Shown piece after piece: positions 1 through 5,805 of a DNA stretch of 7,360 bases; the first letter of the stretch is position 1, and the number at the start of each line of letters is the position of its first letter. A program made the translations under genes and the position numbers. This DNA is from Chloroflexota bacterium (GTDB lineage: Bacteria; Chloroflexota; Anaerolineae; Aggregatilineales; Aggregatilineaceae). The notes under the pieces are model-generated. The model searched no databases, was not told the origin of the DNA, and saw nothing but the letters and a program-made list of their open reading frames with translations. The stretch is taken from the NCBI GenBank assembly GCA_016234525.1, contig JACRBK010000188.1, positions 1-7,360 on the forward strand, written 5' to 3'.

Positions 1-504
1 CTGTCGCTCACGCTGGTGTGTTCGACACCCAGTGGATTTGAGATGCAGGGAGAGCCGCCGCGTTATATCTTGGAGATGATTGAGGCAGTGCAGCGCGGTG
101 ATGTCGAACGAGCCAATGAACTGCAAATCCGTATCTGGTTTGATGGATCGTTCCGTGAGCCGAATGCAGTAGATCGTGACCTGCGTGAAAAAGCGCTGGT
201 GATGAATCGTATCCCGGTCGAACGGCAGACGTTTTTGATCGCGGATATGCAGCCTGTATGCCCTCTGGATCCACCCGCTATAAAGCGCTTGCACGAGGTT
301 CAAGCTCCGGTGTTGGTGGTTGCTGGCGCGCTTGATCACCCGGAGGTCTTGCGGGCGGCGGACATCATGGTTAAGGGTATTCCGAATGCTCGTAAGGTCA
401 TTATCGACTCAGCCGGGCATGTGCCGAGTTTTGAGAGACCGGAGGTATTCAGTCCGCTCCTACTCGATTTTCTGCAAGATTCGCAGCGGATTCTTCAGGT
501 TTAG
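1..504 (+). CDS. alpha/beta-hydrolase family protein, C-terminal part (5' end outside window)
   Basis: The reading frame is open from base 1, so the GTG at 16 is most likely internal and the true start lies before the window. The visible 167 residues begin with LSLTLVCSTPSGF, the strand and loop that follow the nucleophile elbow in alpha/beta-hydrolases. A helical cap follows (IWFDGSF, then AVDRDLREKALVMNRI). Next comes the strand APVLVVAGALDHPE, whose Asp (codon 334-336) is the likely catalytic acid, and then SAGHVPSFERPEVF, whose His (codon 418-420) is the likely catalytic base. The nucleophile Ser is not in view; about 100 residues would be missing relative to a usual 260-280 residue enzyme. 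The family includes esterases, enol-lactonases and C-C hydrolases, and the substrate cannot be told. No downstream gene is coupled to it: 216 bases follow before the next start. Confidence 0.85.
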   Translation: MSLTLVCSTPSGFEMQGEPPRYILEMIEAVQRGDVERANELQIRIWFDGSFREPNAVDRDLREKALVMNRIPVERQTFLIADMQPVCPLDPPAIKRLHEVQAPVLVVAGALDHPEVLRAADIMVKGIPNARKVIIDSAGHVPSFERPEVFSPLLLDFLQDSQRILQV

Positions 505-529
505 TCTGCAAAAAAACACAGCGGACCAT

Positions 530-569
530 CCCCACAGAGCGGCACGCGAGAGCATGTCGTTTTGTGGGG
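530..569 (+). terminator. 15-bp stem-loop after the hydrolase gene, possible terminator
   Basis: The arms 530-544 (CCCCACAGAGCGGCA) and 555-569 (TGTCGTTTTGTGGGG) pair over 15 positions without a bulge if three G-U pairs are allowed, around a 10-base loop. The G-U pairs (537/562, 539/560, 542/557) form only in the + strand transcript; on the other strand they would be A-C mismatches. It lies 25 bases after the hydrolase stop codon, where a terminator or 3'-end stabilising structure would be expected. The bases after the stem (TTGAAGTTGTG) are not a good U-tract, so intrinsic termination is uncertain. Confidence 0.4.
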
Positions 570-707
570 TTGAAGTTGTGTGAGCATATCCGTGTCGCTT
601 TTTGGGTTGAGTAGCACAAACAGGTAGGATTGTGGTGGCGTTTTTCATGGTAGCGCGACACATCTTCTACGCTCACTCGCGCACGATGTTAGCGGTCAAA
701 TCAAAAT

Positions 708-716
708 AGAAGGAAG
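708..716 (+). promoter_or_regulatory. ribosome binding site of the nucleotidyltransferase gene
   Basis: AGAAGGAAG contains the Shine-Dalgarno core AAGGA at 710-714, six bases before the ATG at 721. It is well placed and supports that start. I see no convincing promoter in 570-707; the best pair, TTGGGT (602-607) and TAGGAT (625-630) with a 17-base spacer, is a poor match. Confidence 0.7.
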
Positions 717-720
717 CTCT

Positions 721-1737
721 ATGTCTCGCCCTATCGTCAAAATCAAGGCGCCCAACCGACTTCATGCGTTGCGCACACACCTTGACCAAAGACTGCCTCA
801 GTTCGCCGCGCTGCCCGGTGTGATTGGGATCACACTCAATGGCGGCCTGTCACGGGGATATGCCGATCATCTATCTGAGATCGATGTTACGTTTTACCTC
901 ACCCTACCTGTTTATCAACAATGGCAGGCGGGAAAGGCGCCGTTGGGGACGGGAATTCAGATGATCGATGGTGTCCTGTATGATTTAAAGTCGTTCAATC
1001 TGGAGGACGAACGCGCTCGCGAGTGGGAGATGGTCACCCTTTGGGATGCCTCTTACGCAGAGATTCTGCACGATCCCACTGGTGGTCTTGCCGCGTTATT
1101 CGCAGAAAAACTCGCAAAGCGACCCAGTCCACAGGATGCAGGTGGCCCCTTATTCGCAGCCTGGTGGTATTTTGAGTTAGCAGGCGCTATCTGGATTCAT
1201 CGTAGCGATCCCTTGCAAGGACATATGATGTTGACGCAGGCGATCATCGAGCTGGTCAAAGCCCTCTTTTTGATGAACAGCGAATACATTCCTCATGAAA
1301 AATGGCTGATCCACATGAGTTGCACGCTCGAATGGACGCCGCCAGACTGGGAAGCACGCTTAACATCTGCCTTGTGCGATCTTACTCCAACCGTGGATGG
1401 TTTGCGCCAGCGTCAACAGCGTATTGCGTCTCTGTGGCATGATATCGACCGCCGGATCATCAGCATTTGTTTGACTGATTATCCGGCTGGACTACATTTC
1501 TCACACCAGCATTTTTATCACCTGCTCGTGTGGTTAGTCGAGAACAGCCCGGTGAGTGTCTCGGATTGGCAGAGTCGCGTCGGGTTGGACATGTTGAACA
1601 ACGCGCCGTTCAATGGATGTGTCAGGCTGGAAGGCGAATGTATCATCCTGGATCGGGATCGTCTTGCCGGTATGAATGAAAACGACGTCTATCGCTGGCA
1701 TTACGCCATCATCGAGGCTGTGCGAGGGCGGGCATAA
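721..1737 (+). CDS. nucleotidyltransferase-fold protein with C-terminal helical domain
   Basis: This 338-residue protein carries a pol-beta-type nucleotidyltransferase signature: GVIGITLNGGLSRGYADHL followed by SEIDVTFYL (residues 33-60). G41, G42 and S44 correspond to the usual G-S nucleotide-binding turn. E53 and D55 occupy the two metal-ligand positions, and D88 in VLYDLKSF is the likely third carboxylate. Residues from about 140 are mostly helical (AAWWYFELAGAIWIH, LTQAIIELVKALFLM, HEKWLIHMSCTLEW), resembling the substrate-side or HEPN-like helical domain of aminoglycoside nucleotidyltransferase-like and DUF4037-type proteins. The first metal ligand is Glu rather than the commoner Asp. 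Members of this superfamily transfer a nucleotide to small molecules, RNA or protein. Antibiotic modification is possible but cannot be claimed here. No antitoxin-like partner is adjacent. The start is supported by the AAGGA site 6 bases upstream. It appears to be a single-gene unit. Confidence 0.75.
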   Translation: MSRPIVKIKAPNRLHALRTHLDQRLPQFAALPGVIGITLNGGLSRGYADHLSEIDVTFYLTLPVYQQWQAGKAPLGTGIQMIDGVLYDLKSFNLEDERAREWEMVTLWDASYAEILHDPTGGLAALFAEKLAKRPSPQDAGGPLFAAWWYFELAGAIWIHRSDPLQGHMMLTQAIIELVKALFLMNSEYIPHEKWLIHMSCTLEWTPPDWEARLTSALCDLTPTVDGLRQRQQRIASLWHDIDRRIISICLTDYPAGLHFSHQHFYHLLVWLVENSPVSVSDWQSRVGLDMLNNAPFNGCVRLEGECIILDRDRLAGMNENDVYRWHYAIIEAVRGRA

Positions 1738-1856
1738 CCCTAGCGTAGAGGCGATCAGGTTCGCTAACCACCGCGCCTATCAGCAATGTGGATGGGGCGT
1801 GCGTGACATGACTATGGGAGCAAACAAGTTTATCTTCCCGTGATTTGATACGAGCC

Positions 1857-1886
1857 TTGATCAATTCCAGATCAGAAAGGGATAAT
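1857..1886 (+). promoter_or_regulatory. candidate promoter upstream of the DUF354 gene (distal)
   Basis: TTGATC (1857-1862) and GATAAT (1881-1886) are separated by 18 bases, matching the sigma-70 consensus at about 4 of 6 and 5 of 6 positions. It would give a leader of roughly 140 bases to the CTG start at 2036. This is a visual match only, in an AT-richer gap where such matches can arise by chance. Confidence 0.25.
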
Positions 1887-1972
1887 ACTCTTTTGGGAAT
1901 AGTTTGTCGAAAGTGGACGATCAAAGCGTGATCCGCTATGATCATTTTCCGCATCTGGAATTGAGAACGAAG

Positions 1973-2001
1973 TTGAATATATTGAGTTCATCAGATAGAT
2001 T
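1973..2001 (+). promoter_or_regulatory. candidate promoter upstream of the DUF354 gene (proximal)
   Basis: TTGAAT (1973-1978) and TAGATT (1996-2001) are spaced by exactly 17 bases, with 4 of 6 consensus matches in each box. Transcription from about 2008 would give a short leader of some 28 bases that still contains the AAGGA site at 2022-2026. It would serve the DUF354 and sulfotransferase genes. The 298-base gap 1738-2035 shows no credible intact gene. Confidence 0.3.
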
Positions 2002-2021
2002 AGTGGCGATTTGTGATAAAT

Positions 2022-2026
2022 AAGGA
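2022..2026 (+). promoter_or_regulatory. Shine-Dalgarno site that decides the CTG start of the DUF354 gene
   Basis: AAGGA sits nine bases before the CTG at 2036-2038, a normal initiation distance. No equally good site precedes the GTG at 2123, which lies well inside the conserved part of the protein. The in-frame TAG at 2030-2032 falls between this site and the CTG, so translation in this frame must begin after it. Confidence 0.65.
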
Positions 2027-2035
2027 CGATAGAAT

Positions 2036-3076
2036 CTGCGCATTCTGGTCGATATCACTCACCCGGCTCATGTCCATTTTTTCCATCACGCCATTCTAAA
2101 TTGGCGCGCCGACGGTCACGAAGTGTGCATTACGAGCCGTGATAAAGACATCACTCTGGCCCTGCTTGAAGAGTTTGACTTCGAGCACACCTTGATTGGA
2201 AAAGGACCAAGACATGGTGCTGCCGGACTCGGAATTGAACTCCTTGAGCGAGCCTGGGGATTAGGGCGTGTAATCCGTGAATTCCGTCCACAGGTAGCAA
2301 CCGCTATCGCCGGAACGTTCGTAGTCTATGGCTGTCTGCCTTACCGGGTCCCGGTAGTGATCTTTTATGACGCCGAACACGCTCGCCTGTCCAATGCGAT
2401 CAGCTACCCGCTGGCTAAGGCGGTGGTCACACCCCGTGCTTATCAAAAATCCGCAGGCCCCCGGCATATCCGCTATAACGGTTATCATGCACTCGCCCAT
2501 ACTCATCCCAGCAGGTTCACCCCTGACCCGTCTGTTCTGGCGATAGAGGGATTAACCTCCGGCGAGCCATTTATCATTGTCCGGCTGGTTAATTGGGGAG
2601 CAAGCCACGATATCGGCGATCATGGCGTAACAAACCTCCGCGATGTGGTGGACACACTAGAACCCTATGGTCGGATTATTCTGAGTTCTGAAAAACCACT
2701 GCCGCCTGACTTACAAGCGTTGACCTTGCGTGGCCCGCGCCGAAATATGCTGCACTTACAGGCCTTTGCCCGGCTGTTTTTTGGCGAAAGTGCGACGATG
2801 GCTACCGAGTGTTCCATGTTTGGTGTACCCGCGATCTTCCTTTCTTCCTCGCGGCGCGGCTATATTGATGAACAGCAGGCGCGGTATGACATGGTGTATT
2901 CATTTAACGATCCCATCTCCGGCCAGGCCGAAGCATTAACTAAAGCACGGGCGCTGCTCGAAGACCCGGAGACTCCCGCTCTGTGGCAAGCCAAGCGCCA
3001 GGTGATGTTAGCTGAATTGATCGACGTAACCGCCTTTATCAACGAAACCGTTCTTAAGTTTGCGAAACCATCTTGA
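2036..3076 (+). CDS. DUF354 family protein (UDP-GlcNAc 2-epimerase/GT-B-like), CTG start
   Basis: Read from the CTG at 2036 the protein has 346 residues and begins (M)RILVDITHPAHVHFF, the conserved start of DUF354 proteins (Pfam PF04007), which usually open with MRIL.D..HPAHVHFF and run to about 340-350 residues. Further family hallmarks are YDAEHARLSN (about 111-120), HTHPSRFTPDPSVL (155-168), FIIVRLVNWGASHDIG (179-194) and GESATMATECSMFGVPAIF (250-268). The last resembles the nucleotide-sugar-binding segment of GT-B enzymes. The fold is related to UDP-N-acetylglucosamine 2-epimerase; the reaction of DUF354 proteins is not established to my knowledge, and they often sit in surface-polysaccharide loci. 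No signal peptide or membrane segment is seen, so it is probably cytoplasmic. Starting at the GTG at 2123 would delete 29 conserved residues. The sulfotransferase gene follows after 29 bases, suggesting one operon. Confidence 0.85.
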   Translation: MRILVDITHPAHVHFFHHAILNWRADGHEVCITSRDKDITLALLEEFDFEHTLIGKGPRHGAAGLGIELLERAWGLGRVIREFRPQVATAIAGTFVVYGCLPYRVPVVIFYDAEHARLSNAISYPLAKAVVTPRAYQKSAGPRHIRYNGYHALAHTHPSRFTPDPSVLAIEGLTSGEPFIIVRLVNWGASHDIGDHGVTNLRDVVDTLEPYGRIILSSEKPLPPDLQALTLRGPRRNMLHLQAFARLFFGESATMATECSMFGVPAIFLSSSRRGYIDEQQARYDMVYSFNDPISGQAEALTKARALLEDPETPALWQAKRQVMLAELIDVTAFINETVLKFAKPS

Positions 3077-3105
3077 TCAAAAACACGCGAAAAACAGGCA
3101 CTTAA

Positions 3106-4221
3106 ATGCACAATTCCTCTACTCAAAACCCTTCCCGATCGACCGCGCCAATCTTTGTAGTTGGCTATATGCACTCTGGCACAACCCTGCTGCACAGCAT
3201 TTTGCAGGCTAATCCTACTGTTTATGGGGCTGCATACGAAACCAAATATTTTGAATATGCCCCCACTATTCAGCACCTGTATCCCGATTTGAACGATGAT
3301 CAAACCCTGTGCAGCCTGATCTTAACCCTGTTCGACGTGATCAAAAATGGTCGTGCCAAAAGTCTGCGCGATGCCCCAGTGGGTTATCGACCTCTCGAGG
3401 TCAGTTTGCCCGAAAGTGAACTGCACAGCCTGTTGATTCAGGCACGTGAACAGCGCACGTATGGCGATTTATTCCGTATCGTGTTCGAATACCTGACCCG
3501 TCAGGAAGGGAAAACCCGTTGGCTGGAAAAAACGCCGCAGCATGTTTTTTTTATGGATGAGATTATGCAGGTGATCCCTGATGTTTTGTTTGTAGAGATC
3601 GTGCGCGATCCGCGTGATGCGCTGGCGTCCAAAAAAAAGCGGCGAGATGTTGTCTGGACCACTGACAGCTATCAGGATGATGAACGTTCGACCAGGGCCT
3701 TAGAGAAGGTGTTTGATCCACTTTGGGATGCACTGGCGTGGCGGATGGCGGTGCGATCTGTACAAAAAATGCAGGCAGCAGTCCCCGATCGTTTTATCTC
3801 AATTCGCTATGAGGACCTAATCACCGATCCCGAACCTACTGTTCGAAAAATCTGTAACTTTGTAGACTTAGCTTTTACACCCGAAATGTTAGATGTACGT
3901 TGGATCAACACAGCAGAGGGAAACCAAAAAGCACGCAAGGGCTTTGTTGCCGAGACGATAGGTCGCTGGGCGCAGACTCTGACTCCCGCCGAGGTGGCCC
4001 TGTGTCAAGTAGTGAACAGCGCATATATGCGGCGGTTGAATTACCCGCTGGCCGAGGTTCCGTCAAGCCAAAAAGCCCGCATCCCCCTGCTTTTGTTGGG
4101 CAGCGGGTTGGAGTTTTTCACCCGCCTCTACAAACGTTGGCGGTTGGGGGGCCGTCCCTTTATGGTCAATTCGCTGAAAAATTACGGGCGGCAGCTTCGG
4201 CGGATGTTCAAGCATCCCTGA
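3106..4221 (+). CDS. PAPS-dependent sulfotransferase family protein
   Basis: This 371-residue protein has the two PAPS-binding signatures of sulfotransferases. The 5'-phosphosulfate loop is FVVGYMHSGTTLLHSIL (about residues 17-33, with S24-G-T-T). The 3'-phosphate-binding element is FVEIVRDPRDALAS (162-175, with R167 and S175). WLEKTPQH (139-146), ISIRYEDLITDP (231-242) and GRWAQTLTP (286-294) are also typical. It would transfer sulfate from PAPS to a hydroxyl, most likely on a sugar given the neighbouring glycan genes; the acceptor is not shown. The C-terminal tail after about 322 is basic (LYKRWRLGGR, GRQLRRMFKHP) and follows a short hydrophobic stretch (IPLLLLGSGLEFF), so weak membrane attachment is possible. 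The start ATG has only a weak AGG (3096-3098) seven bases upstream. The gene lies 29 bases after the DUF354 stop and probably shares its transcript. An in-frame A-AAA-AAG run occurs at 3633-3639. Confidence 0.88.
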   Translation: MHNSSTQNPSRSTAPIFVVGYMHSGTTLLHSILQANPTVYGAAYETKYFEYAPTIQHLYPDLNDDQTLCSLILTLFDVIKNGRAKSLRDAPVGYRPLEVSLPESELHSLLIQAREQRTYGDLFRIVFEYLTRQEGKTRWLEKTPQHVFFMDEIMQVIPDVLFVEIVRDPRDALASKKKRRDVVWTTDSYQDDERSTRALEKVFDPLWDALAWRMAVRSVQKMQAAVPDRFISIRYEDLITDPEPTVRKICNFVDLAFTPEMLDVRWINTAEGNQKARKGFVAETIGRWAQTLTPAEVALCQVVNSAYMRRLNYPLAEVPSSQKARIPLLLLGSGLEFFTRLYKRWRLGGRPFMVNSLKNYGRQLRRMFKHP

Positions 4222-4250
4222 CCCTCATCGTTGTTTCTGGCTGATCTAAC
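4222..4250. other. 29-base gap between convergent stop codons
   Basis: Only 29 bases separate the sulfotransferase stop (TGA, + strand) from the flippase stop (TAA, - strand). I see no hairpin with a T-tract in either direction, so transcripts from the two units may run into each other or end by another mechanism. Confidence 0.6.
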
Positions 4251-5789
4251 TTACGCGCGGCTCGGTCTGATTCGCCGCAGCAGGTAATGGCCGAGTTCGC
4301 GGTCTTCGCCATCCGCAAATCCGCTTTTCCATACCCACAACAGCAGCAGTAGGCTGTACAACAGCCCAAACAGTATCGCCCCAAGCAGCGTACTGCCAGT
4401 CAACGCCAGCATTCCGCTGCCTAACACCGCCGCGCTTAGAGTCCCAAAACTAATCAGATTGAGATAGGGGCGAGTAAAAGGTTGGGTATGCAAGGTGAAC
4501 CATAACCAACCACTGGCCCACAAATTTCCCAGGATGATATTGATCGCTGCTGCCACCGCCGCGCCTTCGATGCCCCATTGTGGAACCAGCACGACGCTTA
4601 CCATGAGGGTCAAGGCAGTGGTTAGCAGTGTGGAATACAAGATAAGATGACCCCGGTTGCTGGCGATTAAAAATGCACGATTCGGGCCAAACAACACGTT
4701 GATTACGAATCCCACAATCAAAATGCGAAACGCAGTTGATCCACTGGCATACTCCCGGCCATAAATACACAGCACCGTTGGCGCATAGACAAAAGCAGTG
4801 GCCGCGGCGATCAGAGTGGGCAAAAATACCCAGCGCGTCACGCGCTGATAGACGCTGCGCGCCATGTTCAGGTTGTTTTCGGCGAGCAGGCGGGCGGTTA
4901 GCGGCACAAAAATTCCTATGATTGCCACCAGACCTTTAGATAATATGGACGCCATCCAATATCCGGCGTTATAAATTCCTGCTTTTGTCGCCCCTTGCGA
5001 CAAGATCACTACATAACCTGAAAGCTGGTTTTGTCCCTGATCCAACAGCATTGCTAGCCCTAAAGGAAGCCCTGTGACCAGCATCAGCCGCAAATAAGTG
5101 GACCGCATCGAGCGCGTTTCTGTATGAATGGTGTCGTCGCTGGCGATTCCCCATTGTCGGTTACTACTCTGCCAGTAAACCATAAGCTGGACCGCAATCG
5201 AGGCGCTGATTGTCATCGTGTAAACAGCGGCAAAAGTCTTTAGACTGGCATGAGCAATGGCTAATCCAATCGCGGCGACCAGCCAGATCAGGTAGGGGAC
5301 CACGCGCGTGATAGTAGAAGCCCGCATCCGCTCCTGACCACGCTGCACACCGACGAGCACCAACATCAGGCTGATCGGTGTCAGGGTCAGGCCAATGATA
5401 GCCAGCACTTCTGTCCCATCTCCGACACTGGCCCCTATTACCACCAGGACAAGAGATACCGCCCCGCTGAAAACGGTCACCAGCAAAAAACCGGTCAGGG
5501 TGATCGTGCGATAAGGTGCATGTGAATGGGCGCCGCGTGCCCGCCCAATTACCTGAGCCAATGTCACTTCAGCCCGCAAACTGGTGAGCAGTGAGATCAA
5601 GGTGACAGCCTGGATCGCTGTGGACCACACACCAAAATCACTGACATTAACCGTGCGGCTGACGATCACGCTGGTCATATAGATCGTGCCCAGGCCGAAA
5701 AATATCTCTAACACCCCATAAAACAAACCACTAGCGGCCCGCAAGTTGGACTTAAAATGAGATGATCCTGGTTCTGCTACAGAGGTCAT
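4251..5789 (-). CDS. Wzx-like polysaccharide flippase (MOP superfamily)
   Basis: This is a 512-residue integral membrane protein with about 12-14 hydrophobic segments along its whole length and short charged loops, the usual size and layout of oligosaccharide/polysaccharide flippases. Family-like features are the N-terminal GLFYGVLEIFFGLGTIYMTSVIVSR with DFGVWSTAIQ (about 21-60), the central GIYNAGYWMASILSKG (271-286), GPNRAFLIASNRGHL (368-382) and GIEGAAVAAAINIILGNLW (406-424). The family moves lipid-linked oligosaccharides from the inner to the outer face of the cytoplasmic membrane; the substrate is not evident. The start ATG is preceded by GGGGAG (5803-5798) with an 8-base spacer, all within the 16-base gap after the GT-C gene, so the two are very likely cotranscribed. 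A teichuronic-acid or exopolysaccharide exporter of the same superfamily is the main alternative. Confidence 0.88.
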   Translation of the reverse strand: MTSVAEPGSSHFKSNLRAASGLFYGVLEIFFGLGTIYMTSVIVSRTVNVSDFGVWSTAIQAVTLISLLTSLRAEVTLAQVIGRARGAHSHAPYRTITLTGFLLVTVFSGAVSLVLVVIGASVGDGTEVLAIIGLTLTPISLMLVLVGVQRGQERMRASTITRVVPYLIWLVAAIGLAIAHASLKTFAAVYTMTISASIAVQLMVYWQSSNRQWGIASDDTIHTETRSMRSTYLRLMLVTGLPLGLAMLLDQGQNQLSGYVVILSQGATKAGIYNAGYWMASILSKGLVAIIGIFVPLTARLLAENNLNMARSVYQRVTRWVFLPTLIAAATAFVYAPTVLCIYGREYASGSTAFRILIVGFVINVLFGPNRAFLIASNRGHLILYSTLLTTALTLMVSVVLVPQWGIEGAAVAAAINIILGNLWASGWLWFTLHTQPFTRPYLNLISFGTLSAAVLGSGMLALTGSTLLGAILFGLLYSLLLLLWVWKSGFADGEDRELGHYLLRRIRPSRA

Positions 5790-5797
5790 ATCCTTAA

Positions 5798-5803
5798 CTC
5801 CCC
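5798..5803 (-). promoter_or_regulatory. ribosome binding site of the flippase gene
   Basis: On the - strand GGGGAG lies eight bases before the ATG at 5789. A second purine run, AAGGA, is only one base from the ATG and too close to act for this start. The site falls in the 16-base gap behind the TGA of the preceding gene, fitting coupled or reinitiating translation. Confidence 0.6.
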
Positions 5804-5805
5804 GG

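Noticed and set aside
16..504. GTG at 16 as the start of the hydrolase
   Set aside because: The frame is open to base 1, and the sequence around 16 is a mid-protein strand of the alpha/beta-hydrolase fold; the nucleophile region would be missing.
449..676. Overlapping - strand open frames (75 and 67 codons) in the first gap
   Set aside because: They are short, overlap the hydrolase end and the hairpin, and their products look like non-coding translation.
1857..1864. TTGATCAA palindrome as an operator
   Set aside because: It is only eight bases, and GATC-containing words recur several times in the gap; nothing links it to a regulator.
1709..1954. 81-codon open frame on the - strand across the nucleotidyltransferase end and the following gap
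   Set aside because: It overlaps the 3' end of a well-supported gene, its product resembles no family I know, and it shows no convincing ribosome site.
2123..3076. GTG at 2123 as the start of the DUF354 gene
   Set aside because: It would remove the conserved HPAHVHFF N-terminus encoded in frame just upstream, and no good Shine-Dalgarno precedes it.
2860..3303. 147-codon open frame on the - strand
   Set aside because: It lies opposite the DUF354 and sulfotransferase genes, both of which have clear family motifs, and its product has no recognisable domain.
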